From: JAZGER01 sp036480335
GTDB lineage: Bacteria > Pseudomonadota > Gammaproteobacteria > DSM-19610
Reading direction: 5' to 3'
Length of the DNA: 23,614 nucleotides
Assembly: GCA_036480335.1 (NCBI GenBank)
Contig: JAZGGH010000036.1
Coordinates: 1-23,614 of the forward strand
In this document: piece after piece, positions 1-8,356 of the stretch
Layout: the number at the start of each line of letters is the position of its first letter
Position numbering within the stretch: the first letter of the stretch is position 1
The notes under the pieces: generated by a model
Database searches by the model: none
What the model was told of the DNA's origin: nothing
What the model saw: the letters and a program-made list of their open reading frames with translations, nothing else
Translations under genes and position numbers: made by a program

Positions 1-1580
1 TGAACTTTAATGCCTCCCCTGCCTCAGCGGGTAACATCGATGGTTCGGCAATCAGCCTGGAAGCTCGCGCCGATCTCTCTGACTTTACCGATAATGGTAA
101 AGGTACCGTGGGCGCCTGGTGGAAAGACCGTGAATCAGGTTTCTCAACGGCACGACTCAGCAGTGAAGCGACGGATACCACAGAATACGGTGTAGAAGCA
201 GTGATCAATGCAACGGATGCGCTGGATATTTCAACGCGAGTCACCCGCATTGAACGGCAGAATGTGAGTGAAGATACCACGGCCAGTCTGGAAGCCGATT
301 ATCGCATCAACGACAAGTGGCAAGTGGGCGCAGAAATACGTCATATTGATAATCAACTGACTGCAGGCACATCCGGAAAAGGTACGCTGGCAGGTATGCA
401 GTTGTCACATAATGTGAGTTCCGACACTAGAGTTTATGGTAAAGCACAAAAGACCCTTGACAGCAGCGGCAGTTATACCGATAACGATCTTGTGACACTC
501 GGTGTCGAAGCTAATCTTGCTAGAGCACTGCGGCTGAATGCAGAAGCCAGCACGGGTGATAGAGGTGATGGCGGCCTGATCGGACTGGATTATGCATTGA
601 ATAAAACGCATAGCCTGTACGGTACCTATTCGCTATCAACAGATACCACCTATCAGAAACGTGGCATCTTTACCCTGGGCCAGCGCAAGGCACTGAGTAA
701 CCAGCTCAATATCTATACAGAGCATCAGTACACGCATGAAGATAATCTGGCTGGCCTGGGCAACACCTTTGGTCTGGATTACCGATTGAATCGTCATGTA
801 AGCGCCAGTGCTTCATTGCAAACCGCTCGCCTTGAAGATTCGGTCGTAGGCGGTATTACTGATCGCGATGCAGTGTCTCTTGGTGTGAGTTACGACAAAG
901 ACCGCACCCGTGCTAGTACTCGTCTGGAATTCCGTAAGGACAAAGGCGATGCTACAGATCAGGAACAATGGCTGACGACAAATAACATCAACTACCTGCT
1001 GAATCCTGCCTGGCGATTACAGGGTAAACTCAGTTACTCGCAAACCGAGAGTCAAATCAGTGGTGATTTTGATGCAAAGTTTGCAGAAATCGGTGTCGGC
1101 TTTGCCTATCGTCCGGTTGATAATGACCGACTCAACGTACTCGGTCGCCTAACCGGCTTATACGATTTACGTCCGCTATCGCAAAATTCCGACCCCGATG
1201 AAAGAGCCAAAGTTGCCAGCATTGAAGGCACCTACGATCTGAATCGACGCTGGGAATTAGGCAATAAACTGGCCTACAAGAAATCGGAAATCCGCCTCGG
1301 CCGTGACCAGAGTGGCTGGTTAGACAACGACACCAGCCTGGCAGCATTACGTGTTCGCTACCACATGATTAAAAACTGGGACGGCCTGGCTGAATACCAC
1401 TGGTTAAATTCCGATGCATCCGATGACATGAAACACGGTGCCCTGTTAACCGTATACCGCCATGTTGGCGATCATTTCAAGGTAGGTGTGGGGTATAACT
1501 TCACTGACTTTAATGATGACCTGGTGCATCAGGATTATGATGCTTCGGGGTGGTTTGTTAATTTGATCGGGAAGTATTGA
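1..1580 (+). CDS. Outer-membrane beta-barrel protein, C-terminal part (5' end outside window)
   Basis: The reading frame is open from base 3 through to the stop at 1578-1580, so the true start lies upstream; the GTG at 108 is only an internal codon. The visible 525 residues are a long series of alternating polar/hydrophobic strands separated by short turns rich in D, N and G, many strands ending in Y, W or F. The last residues are GWFVNLIGKY, an aromatic-ended strand of the kind read by the BAM complex. There is no plug-domain or TonB-box evidence in the visible part. I infer the barrel end of a large surface protein, in the style of repeat-domain (DUF11/SdrD-like) proteins that carry a C-terminal barrel. 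Function and substrate are unknown. The barrel assignment is firm; the family is a guess. Confidence 0.7.
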   Translation, partial: NFNASPASAGNIDGSAISLEARADLSDFTDNGKGTVGAWWKDRESGFSTARLSSEATDTTEYGVEAVINATDALDISTRVTRIERQNVSEDTTASLEADYRINDKWQVGAEIRHIDNQLTAGTSGKGTLAGMQLSHNVSSDTRVYGKAQKTLDSSGSYTDNDLVTLGVEANLARALRLNAEASTGDRGDGGLIGLDYALNKTHSLYGTYSLSTDTTYQKRGIFTLGQRKALSNQLNIYTEHQYTHEDNLAGLGNTFGLDYRLNRHVSASASLQTARLEDSVVGGITDRDAVSLGVSYDKDRTRASTRLEFRKDKGDATDQEQWLTTNNINYLLNPAWRLQGKLSYSQTESQISGDFDAKFAEIGVGFAYRPVDNDRLNVLGRLTGLYDLRPLSQNSDPDERAKVASIEGTYDLNRRWELGNKLAYKKSEIRLGRDQSGWLDNDTSLAALRVRYHMIKNWDGLAEYHWLNSDASDDMKHGALLTVYRHVGDHFKVGVGYNFTDFNDDLVHQDYDASGWFVNLIGKY

Positions 1581-1679
1581 TGGTTGCAGGAATTAAGGCA
1601 GGGTCGTCAAACGGGACTCCTTTGCCACAATAAACGGGTTCCTGCCCTGAGAAGGATTGTATGATGATTGTGTTATACC

Positions 1680-1735
1680 GCTTACGTGCAAATGAGCATA
1701 TACAGAAGCAGTACAAATATCGATATTGCGTAAGC
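1680..1735. repeat. Imperfect inverted repeat in the gap before the AT-rich orphan
   Basis: GCTTACG at 1680-1686 is answered by CGTAAGC at 1729-1735, and the arms can be extended by a few bases across a bulge. It lies between the barrel gene stop and the start of the next gene. It could be a transcript hairpin or an operator half-site pair; there is no U-tract after it, so a terminator role is not supported. Confidence 0.3.
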
Positions 1736-1765
1736 AGTCTAAGACAATGTTAGGAATATGTATCT

Positions 1766-2221
1766 ATGATTAAATTCGAAATGTATACCATTAATTCAAA
1801 AATCAGATCGTTGTTTTTTTATATGGTTATATCTATTGCTGTTTATGTGCAAGCGAATAAAATAAATCAATTTTTTGCAATTATTTTTACCTTGTCACTC
1901 TTTACAATTTTGACTATGAAATTACTAACTAAAAAGTTATTTTTATTAGATCCAGGTAAGGATAATCTTGAAATGACAACAGAGATTTTAGGTATAATTA
2001 TTAAACGCCATAGGATTGACTTGACGAAATATTATGGAGTTAGAAATAGATTGAGCTGGGCCTTTGGTAAGCAGTGCGTCACTGAATTAGTCACTCGGAC
2101 TGGAGAAACATTCAAGATCCGGATTGAATTGATGACATATCAAATAACTGAAGAAGCTAGAATTTTTGTGAAGGATTTTATCAAACAGACTGGTATGCCA
2201 GAGTTACGAGAGTTTAATTGA
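1766..2221 (+). CDS. Hypothetical small membrane protein, two TM segments and PH-like tail
   Basis: The protein has 151 residues. Residues about 14-30 and 35-54 form two hydrophobic segments separated by a short polar turn, followed by a soluble tail of about 95 residues with beta-rich character and a final amphipathic helix. This layout (TM hairpin then a compact beta domain ending in a helix) resembles small bacterial PH-like membrane proteins, but I do not recognise the family. AGGA at about 1751-1756 precedes the ATG. The gene is visibly much richer in A and T than the flanking barrel and coiled-coil genes, and lies in the same patch as transposon debris, so horizontal acquisition is likely. 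Function unknown. Confidence 0.6.
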   Translation: MIKFEMYTINSKIRSLFFYMVISIAVYVQANKINQFFAIIFTLSLFTILTMKLLTKKLFLLDPGKDNLEMTTEILGIIIKRHRIDLTKYYGVRNRLSWAFGKQCVTELVTRTGETFKIRIELMTYQITEEARIFVKDFIKQTGMPELREFN

Positions 2222-2254
2222 GCTTAACTAACCACTTAGTGAATAAAACAAAAA

Positions 2255-2411
2255 CAACAAAAACAAGACACCCACTTTTTATTCCATAAACCTTTTCCGT
2301 TGAGTGTAGGTTGGGCTGCGTTTGGGTAGAAATCCCGGATGATTTTCTTGATAAAATTGGAGATGTCAACGAGATGTTTTACGGCAACGAAAATGAGACA
2401 CCCATCTTTTA
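2255..2411. repeat. Diverged 27-bp direct repeat pair (2255-2281 and 2385-2411)
   Basis: The two copies share 22 of 27 positions, centred on the common core GAGACACCCA / AAGACACCCA, and begin 130 bp apart. On the minus strand they read TGGGTGTCT followed by a T-rich run, and they lie just downstream of the decayed transposase fragment. Between them, 2305-2326 contains GTAGGTTGGGCTGCGTTTGG, which looks like a dispersed genomic repeat. I interpret the block as remnants of a transposase-associated (REP/MITE-like) repeat. Confidence 0.5.
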
Positions 2412-2459
2412 TTTTTCAGGTAATCATATTGATCAACTCGACCACAATACTCAGCGCCT

Positions 2460-2624
2460 CTATCCGTCAATATTCACTTTTCCCTGATTCACATGCAATA
2501 CTACATGGTAATGATTATCCATGACGGCAATGATCTGAGAGAGCTGAAATATGCGCTCTTTAATCCAGGTCCAGCGGTGTTTTCGTCCATAAAAACAGGA
2601 TTATGGAAGGTGGAGGCCACATTT
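2460..2624 (-). pseudogene. Decayed Y1 (HUH) transposase fragment
   Basis: On the minus strand, in one frame, 2588-2460 encodes a fragment with HRWTWIKERIFQLSQI followed by AVMDNHYHVVLHVNQ and then a stop. VMxNHYHvvL is the hallmark of IS200-like / REP-associated (RAYT) Y1 transposases and contains the metal-binding His-x-His (HUH) pair. The preceding helix also matches the family. The usual short segment between that helix and the HUH strand is missing, stop codons interrupt the frame upstream (about 2600) and straight after the motif, and the helix bearing the catalytic tyrosine is absent. It is therefore a dead remnant. Plus-strand reading frames over this stretch are not genes. Confidence 0.65.
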
Positions 2625-2651
2625 CAATCTTTTGTCAATTTTTCTAATTTT

Positions 2652-3614
2652 CTACAGCCTGACTTTCATCAGCCTGACGCTAATAACTGCATCATCAGCG
2701 ACAAGGCTCTTTTGCAAAGTACTCAGGAGTGATTCGGCATAGTCCGGAGAGGTATCAAGCTTAACCACTATCTCAAAGCGTTCTGACTGTGCATTTACTT
2801 CGCTGGTAGCCTGCATATCGAAATCAATGTTCAGTTCATCAGCAGGGTCATTTTCAACTCCCGTTTCTGTCTTGTCAGTGCTTGTAGGTGTTGCTGGGAC
2901 TGCGGGTTCTGCAGCACCTTCAGGCGCTGCAGCTGCAACTCTTGCCGCACTCTGATCAAACACGCTTATTCGATCATCAATAAGTGCGTTCAGTGCAGCC
3001 GGCTGCATATCAAGTAGCATTCCACGATCCTGAAACAATGCCTGGTGTGCCACTGGCAGTGCATGAATGGCAGTGGCATTACTTTTTACATCGGTATTTT
3101 TACGAGCAATCGCTTCAGTAATATGGTCACACAATTCATCCATCGACTTATCTAGCGTACTCATTGTTGCTCTTCTTTTGAGGGCCTCTGAAAACTGTTC
3201 CGAATCAAGAAAGCTTGTATGATCAATCAACTGAAAGTCGTCACTTTGTTCTGCAATCAGGGTTTTAATCTGCTCAACGCCTCTAAGCCGAACAGCAGCC
3301 TTGATTTCTTTTTTGCGTTTTTTGATCTGTTTTTCCAGCGATAACCTGGCTTGCCTGGCCTCAGCAGACACCTCATCAATTGCGGCAAACAGTTTCTGTA
3401 TATCAGCAGCCTGATCAATGGCTGATTGCTTGGCTTTTTTCAGTGCCTTTTCTGCCGCCTTGATTTGTTTAACATTGTCACTGGCAACAGCAAACTCACT
3501 ATCGCTCGTTAATGATGTATTAATGGTTTTAAGTTGCGCGATCAGCTCCTTTTTCCAGTCCTCGAAATTGGAAGACTGTATGCTACCGGTCAGCATTATT
3601 GTCAGTTTTTGCAT
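2652..3614 (-). CDS. Hypothetical coiled-coil protein, 320 aa
   Basis: There is no signal peptide or membrane segment, so a cytoplasmic location is expected. Residues about 50-110 are a very charged Lys/Glu/Ala-rich heptad stretch predicted to form a long coiled coil (KKAKQSAIDQAADIQKLFAA, then EKQIKKRKKEIKAAV). A linker rich in A, P, E and T (about 225-265) follows, then a compact C-terminal segment (about 275-320) that looks like strand-helix-strand. The helical part is reminiscent of phage DUF1351-type proteins, but this is a weak impression. GAGAG lies a few bases before the ATG. It borders transposon debris on its 3' side and is transcribed divergently from the Spy-like gene. Function unknown. 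Confidence 0.6.
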   Translation of the reverse strand: MQKLTIMLTGSIQSSNFEDWKKELIAQLKTINTSLTSDSEFAVASDNVKQIKAAEKALKKAKQSAIDQAADIQKLFAAIDEVSAEARQARLSLEKQIKKRKKEIKAAVRLRGVEQIKTLIAEQSDDFQLIDHTSFLDSEQFSEALKRRATMSTLDKSMDELCDHITEAIARKNTDVKSNATAIHALPVAHQALFQDRGMLLDMQPAALNALIDDRISVFDQSAARVAAAAPEGAAEPAVPATPTSTDKTETGVENDPADELNIDFDMQATSEVNAQSERFEIVVKLDTSPDYAESLLSTLQKSLVADDAVISVRLMKVRL

Positions 3615-3750
3615 AGAAAATCTCTCAGTATTTCAAAGTAACTGTTTAGCCTCAAATGTGTATTTACGTTTTTTAGGGGCATTATAAAGTTAATCCAATC
3701 TTAGTAATTCTGTTTTTATAGCGGCTGATTTTTTAAACTACCTGAAAATA

Positions 3751-3779
3751 TTGACCAATATCAAAACTAATATTCTAAA
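3751..3779 (+). promoter_or_regulatory. Possible sigma-70 promoter for the Spy-like/DUF3047 genes
   Basis: TTGACC at 3751-3756 and TCTAAA at 3774-3779 are separated by 17 bases, in an AT-rich 245-bp gap between divergent genes and about 80 bases before the ATG at 3860. The -35 match is good; the -10 match is only four of six. Confidence 0.3.
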
Positions 3780-3859
3780 TATACCATATCATCTATTCTG
3801 CTTACTAACCCATCAATTATCAGATACCTGATATCCATTATTTTACAAAGGAAATTGCA

Positions 3860-4294
3860 ATGAAACGCTCAATGATTAAAACTCTTTTTCTGGCTACTTT
3901 GTTTATCCCTGCCTCAATAGTCAACGCTGCCGGGTCAGATATAATGACGATTATGAAACACAGCAACCCGATGCCGAACTTGATGCAGGTTATTATCAAA
4001 CATGGCGACGAGTTGGCTCTGAGTAAAGAGCAAAACGCAGCATTGGCAATATGGCGTAACGAAAACCATACGCGATCAGTTGAGTTAGCCAACGCTATTC
4101 TGGCAGATGAAAAAGCAGTCTATCAAGCTGGGATAGGGGGTAAATCTAGACAAGAAATTCAGATCCTGGCAAAATCAGTCATGGAAAAACGAATGCAGAT
4201 GATCGATAACAAAGCGCGCTGCCGTGATAACATGAAAAAAGTGTTGGATAATGCGCAGTGGCAGAAGGTTATAGCTCGCTACGAAACGATGTAG
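3860..4294 (+). CDS. Small periplasmic Spy/CpxP-like helical protein
   Basis: The protein has 144 residues. Residues 1-23 form a Sec signal peptide (basic start, hydrophobic core, cleavage after VNA). The mature part is mostly helical and includes DELALSKEQNAALAIWRNEN, resembling the LTxxQ helix of Spy/CpxP/CnrX-type periplasmic proteins, and a later charged helix ending QWQKVIARYE. Such proteins act as periplasmic chaperones or metal/stress sensors. AAAGGAAA at 3847-3854 is a good ribosome-binding site and fixes the start. The single conserved-looking Cys (in KARCRDNM) is unpaired. The DUF3047 gene follows after 59 bases on the same strand, so co-transcription is plausible. The family call is based on general character and is moderate. 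Confidence 0.55.
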   Translation: MKRSMIKTLFLATLFIPASIVNAAGSDIMTIMKHSNPMPNLMQVIIKHGDELALSKEQNAALAIWRNENHTRSVELANAILADEKAVYQAGIGGKSRQEIQILAKSVMEKRMQMIDNKARCRDNMKKVLDNAQWQKVIARYETM

Positions 4295-4353
4295 CCAATT
4301 ATGGTAAAATCCGGGAACTGCCGTAAAAATGCACGGTATATCTACGGGACTTT

Positions 4354-5025
4354 ATGATCATATCTCCAATATGGCTTGTATTTATTGCAAGCCTGTTTTT
4401 TCCTTCGAACAGTAATTCTGGCTCAACTGATAAACTGAACGTAGGTGATTTCTCTCATCGCGACCTGACAGGTTGGACAGAAAAGTCATTCGTGAGTCAA
4501 ACAGATTATACTCTGCACATTAACGATACAGTTTCAGTTCTGAAAGGACATGCAAATAAAAGCGCTTCTATCTTTTATAAAGCCATAAAAATTGATCTGC
4601 AAAAAACACCCTGGATGCACTGGTCATGGAAAGTCAGCAATACTTATGGCGATATCAATGAACAGAAAAAATCGGGTGATGATTACCCTGCCCGTATTTA
4701 TATCGTCATCAAAACAGGTATTTTTCCCTGGAATACTCGCGCCCTGAACTATGTCTGGGCTTCATCTAGCCCAAAAGAAAAAATCTGGGACAATGCCTAT
4801 ACAAAGCATGCAAAAATGATTGCTATGCAAAGCGGCACACAATTCGTTGGTCAATGGAAAACTGAGACGCGCAATATACGTGAAGATATCCGCAACATTC
4901 TAGGCAGAGAAATCGATATTATTGACGGTATCGCCATCATGGTGGATGCCGATGATAGCCAGCTGGAAGCGACCGGTTATTTTTCTGATATCTATTTTAC
5001 CCACGAGAAAAACCCTGAAAAATGA
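4354..5025 (+). CDS. DUF3047 family protein
   Basis: The protein has 223 residues with an N-terminal hydrophobic stretch (about 3-17) suggesting export. The body matches the DUF3047 pattern as I know it: DFSHRDLTGWTEKSF near the start, WMHWSWKV in the middle, DDYPARIYIV, then LNYVWASS and a C-terminal IDGIAIMVDADDSQ..ATGYFSDIYF. The fold is probably a jelly-roll beta sandwich resembling carbohydrate-binding domains. No catalytic role is established for the family. The start codon has only a weak ribosome-binding site (CGGGA). It follows the Spy-like gene closely, and fdxA begins 76 bases after its stop. Confidence 0.75.
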   Translation: MIISPIWLVFIASLFFPSNSNSGSTDKLNVGDFSHRDLTGWTEKSFVSQTDYTLHINDTVSVLKGHANKSASIFYKAIKIDLQKTPWMHWSWKVSNTYGDINEQKKSGDDYPARIYIVIKTGIFPWNTRALNYVWASSSPKEKIWDNAYTKHAKMIAMQSGTQFVGQWKTETRNIREDIRNILGREIDIIDGIAIMVDADDSQLEATGYFSDIYFTHEKNPEK

Positions 5026-5101
5026 ATGGCAACGCGTGTATTTAGCGCGAATCATCAGTTACAATAGCCACTGAAATAGCCTGATTCTGGAGATGGTATT
5101 C

Positions 5102-5425
5102 ATGACATTTGTTGTCGGTGAAAATTGTATCAAGTGTAAATATATGGACTGCGTTGAAGTATGTCCTGTTGATTGCTTTTATGAAGGCCCCAACTTTCTT
5201 GTTATCGATCCGGAAGAATGTATCGATTGCACCCTGTGTGAACCTGAATGCCCAGCTGAAGCCATATTTGCAGAAGATGATCTGCCCGCTGATCAGGAAA
5301 TTTTCCTGCAGCTCAATGAAGAACTCTGCAAAGACTGGCCAGTGATCACGCAGATGAAAGCAGCTCCCGAGGATGCCGATGAGTGGAATGGAAAACCTGA
5401 TAAACTTGATCTGCTGGAACGCTGA
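5102..5425 (+). CDS. fdxA: Seven-iron ferredoxin FdxA
   Basis: The protein has 107 residues, the standard length of Azotobacter FdI-type ferredoxins, and carries low-potential electrons in the cytoplasm. Cysteines fall at 9, 12, 17, 21, 25 and 40, 43, 46, 50. By homology, C9, C17 and C50 bind a [3Fe-4S] cluster, and C21, C40, C43 and C46 bind a [4Fe-4S] cluster. The acidic C-terminal extension (about 60-107) is also typical. The ATG at 5102 is preferred over the in-frame ATG at 5093 because GGAG at 5089-5092 is correctly spaced and the family begins MTFVV. The AddB-like gene starts about 25 bases after the stop, so read-through is possible. Confidence 0.95.
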   Translation: MTFVVGENCIKCKYMDCVEVCPVDCFYEGPNFLVIDPEECIDCTLCEPECPAEAIFAEDDLPADQEIFLQLNEELCKDWPVITQMKAAPEDADEWNGKPDKLDLLER

Positions 5426-5449
5426 TCTTCCTGCATCTGGATATCGCGT

Positions 5450-8356
5450 TTGATCCAGCACCTTCAACTCATCCCTTATGATGAGAATCTGCTTGCTACC
5501 CTTGCAGACCATATACTGGAATATTACTCACAGGAATTGCCTGATCTGACTGGCTGTCAGATCATTGTATTCAATACCCTGTGTATACCTCAGCTACGTA
5601 AGCACCTTCTGACCGCTGCAAAAGCAAAAGGATATCAGGCTATTTTGGGGCCATCCATTCAGTCATTGGAAAACTGGCTGAATAGCCATTCTCCCGTTGC
5701 CGAAAGTATCCTTAATCATGCCGCAAAAGAGCTGGTGCTTGTCGATGCCATTCGGCATTCATCAATATTCAGGGATGCTGATCCCTGGCAACTCACTGAT
5801 GAACTGCTTGATCTTTTTGATGCTCTGACTGCTGCCAACTGGTCGCCCGACGAAAGTCTTGAAAATTTTCGCGCGCAACTTGCGCAGGCCTACGGCATTA
5901 CTGCCGAGCAACCTGCCGCCTTCAACAAAGAAACAGAAATTGTCCATTCACTCTGGTATGCCTGGCATAGCCAACTGGAAGCAGAACAGCAAATCGATGC
6001 TGCCAGTGCCGAAATCACGCAAATGCAATGCAGCCTGCAAGCGCTTACCCACAAACAAGCCTCACTCTGGTTTGTGGCTCCTGTGCAGTTAAGCCAGTCG
6101 CGTGCATACTGGATCAAGCAATTGCTCGATAAAAAAATTGCGCGGGTCTATCTGCAGGCTAACAACAATACGGTTTCAGCCGACCATACTGACACTCCTG
6201 TGCATAAAATACTGCAACAACTTGAGCTCAGCAATACTCAAAGAACAGGTGATATCTCAGTTTTTTCAGCCTATCTGGATACCCTTTTCACTGCGGATGG
6301 CACCATAAAAGATCGTGCCCGCATTTTTTCAGGCAAGCATCGAGTCGATCCTTTTGCAAATCGCCTGCAACATTTCATGGCTCGTAGCCCTGAGCAGGAA
6401 GCCATGGCAGTCGAGCTACAGGTCAGACGCTGGGTACTCGAAGGCCAGACAAGTATTGCTATCATTACTGAAGATCGCCGCCTCGCCAGACGGATACGCG
6501 CATTACTCGAACGCTCGGGCATTGATCTGGTTGACACTGCTGGCTGGGCTTTATCCACGACCAGCGCTGCAGCGGTTGTCGAACGTTGGCTGGAAACTGT
6601 TGAACAGGATTTTGCCCAGGGTCCATTGCTCGATACACTCAAATCGCCCTTCCTGCAACTCGATGATAATCGGCCTGAGCATCTACACACAGTGAGACGT
6701 CTGGAACAGGACATCATTGTGCATGAAAACATTGCCAGCAACCTGAATCGCTATCGTAGGCATTTATCGTTTCGCGCAGCACGCCTTGTAGAAACAGGCC
6801 AATGGGTCGACAAATATCAACAGCGGATCGAACAGTTACTCAACCAGCTGGAACATGCCGCTGATCCATTTTCAGCGCTACTGCCAGACACACATGCGAC
6901 AACACACCCAGCCAGCCACTTCACCTCCGCATTAATACAAAGCCTCGATATGCTCGGTCTGCAAACAAGCCTCGATCAGGATCCTGCAGGCAGCCGCTTA
7001 CTGCAGGAAATACAACAACTACACAACACAGCAATACAAAACCCCATTGACATGCAATGGCTGGAATTTCGTGGTTGGCTAGGGCGCACTCTGGAAAGAT
7101 ATACCTTTAAACCCACCACCAGTAAAACACCGGTTCAGTTGCTCTCTCTGGCGCAGAGCCACCTGTTAAAACTGTCTGCGGTCATTATTGCCGGCTGTAC
7201 AGCCGATCATCTGCCAGGAGCTCAGAGCGCCTGTGCAATCTTTAATCAACCCGTGCGGAACGAACTTGGGCTACTGACAAGCAAAGACAAACAAGCAATT
7301 AAACGCTACCACTTTCGTCAGGCGCTCGAATCTGCAGACAACGTGTTGCTTAGCTACTCCGAATCTGCTGATGGACAGGAAAACCTGCCCTCCCCCTGGC
7401 TTGAATTGATGAAAACTGGTCATTCAATCGCTTATGGGAATACATTCATGGAGTCAGAGCTTAATTCTCTGTTGCAACAAAGCACCGCCTTTCCCTGCAA
7501 AGACCTGACGCCGCTACCCGAACCATTACAAGCCCCCCCGAAACCGACATTACCTGGAACACGGCTGACTGATCGCTGGTCTGCCAGCCTGCATCAAACA
7601 CTGATCGATTGCCCCTACCGTTTTTTTGCCGCCAGTGGTCTTGGCTTACAGGTACGTGAAGAGATCCGTCTGGCATTAGCAAAAGCCGATTTCGGCAGTT
7701 ATGTTCATCAGATTTTGCAAACTTTTCATAACGACTGGAAACAGGCTATTGCTGACAACAGAGAGGCCGCTGAGCAGGCTTTAACAAAAATCTCCAACAA
7801 GACTTTTAAGAAAGCGATTGGGGAAAATTTCTCTGCGCGCAGCTGGCTGCAGTTATGGAAAAAATACATCCCTTTGTATCTTGACTGGCAGAGCAAGCGT
7901 GAGAAAGACTGGCAAGTATACGCCACAGAGCAAGCACTAAAGAAAAAACTCTCTTCCGGCATTGAAATTCATGGGCGTATGGATCGTATCGACCGACAGG
8001 GTAATACACAGGCCATAATCGATTATAAAACAGGCCGCACAGCAAAACTGGATGAGGTGCTGGCAGGGGAAAATGTACAACTATCAACCTATGCTCTGCT
8101 GGCTGATGACAATATCAGCGAAATTACCTATGTCAAAATTGGTAATGATAAAATTGATGACAAGGTCAGCCTGGAACAGAAAGATATTGTTAAACTTGTG
8201 AATGCTACTGAAAACCGCCTGAATACCCTGATTGATCAGATAAGTACGCAGACGCCCTTACCTGCCTGGGGGGACGACAATGTCTGTCAGTACTGCGAAT
8301 TTGACACTCTGTGCCGTCGCCAGAGCTGGGCTACAGAAAGTGAAACGCATGACTAA
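5450..8356 (+). CDS. AddB-like DNA repair protein, PD-(D/E)XK nuclease
   Basis: The protein has 968 residues and begins with TTG (IQHLQLIPYDENLL follows); no ATG offers a better start. The N-terminal two thirds look like an inactivated UvrD-type helicase region: no Walker A is visible. The C-terminal part is a RecB-type nuclease: D845 in GRMDRID, then D858 and K860 in IIDYKTG. C721 (DCPYRFF) together with C946, C949 and C955 (CQYCEFDTLC) form the four-cysteine iron-sulfur cluster typical of AddB. This matches the proteobacterial 'probable DNA repair protein' family related to AddB. Its stop overlaps the start of the AddA-like gene by 8 bases, so the two are translationally coupled and probably form one complex that resects double-strand breaks. 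Confidence 0.88.
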   Translation: MIQHLQLIPYDENLLATLADHILEYYSQELPDLTGCQIIVFNTLCIPQLRKHLLTAAKAKGYQAILGPSIQSLENWLNSHSPVAESILNHAAKELVLVDAIRHSSIFRDADPWQLTDELLDLFDALTAANWSPDESLENFRAQLAQAYGITAEQPAAFNKETEIVHSLWYAWHSQLEAEQQIDAASAEITQMQCSLQALTHKQASLWFVAPVQLSQSRAYWIKQLLDKKIARVYLQANNNTVSADHTDTPVHKILQQLELSNTQRTGDISVFSAYLDTLFTADGTIKDRARIFSGKHRVDPFANRLQHFMARSPEQEAMAVELQVRRWVLEGQTSIAIITEDRRLARRIRALLERSGIDLVDTAGWALSTTSAAAVVERWLETVEQDFAQGPLLDTLKSPFLQLDDNRPEHLHTVRRLEQDIIVHENIASNLNRYRRHLSFRAARLVETGQWVDKYQQRIEQLLNQLEHAADPFSALLPDTHATTHPASHFTSALIQSLDMLGLQTSLDQDPAGSRLLQEIQQLHNTAIQNPIDMQWLEFRGWLGRTLERYTFKPTTSKTPVQLLSLAQSHLLKLSAVIIAGCTADHLPGAQSACAIFNQPVRNELGLLTSKDKQAIKRYHFRQALESADNVLLSYSESADGQENLPSPWLELMKTGHSIAYGNTFMESELNSLLQQSTAFPCKDLTPLPEPLQAPPKPTLPGTRLTDRWSASLHQTLIDCPYRFFAASGLGLQVREEIRLALAKADFGSYVHQILQTFHNDWKQAIADNREAAEQALTKISNKTFKKAIGENFSARSWLQLWKKYIPLYLDWQSKREKDWQVYATEQALKKKLSSGIEIHGRMDRIDRQGNTQAIIDYKTGRTAKLDEVLAGENVQLSTYALLADDNISEITYVKIGNDKIDDKVSLEQKDIVKLVNATENRLNTLIDQISTQTPLPAWGDDNVCQYCEFDTLCRRQSWATESETHD

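Noticed and set aside
1610..1660. Terminator after the barrel gene from GGCAGG and CCTGCC
   Set aside because: The arms are short, far apart and have no U-tract after them.
2339..2732. Two plus-strand reading frames as small genes
   Set aside because: They lack ribosome-binding sites and recognisable protein character, and lie opposite the transposase remnant and the 3' end of the coiled-coil gene.
5042..5512. Minus-strand reading frame of 156 codons over fdxA
   Set aside because: It is the antisense shadow of fdxA, whose nine cysteines and normal length are unambiguous.
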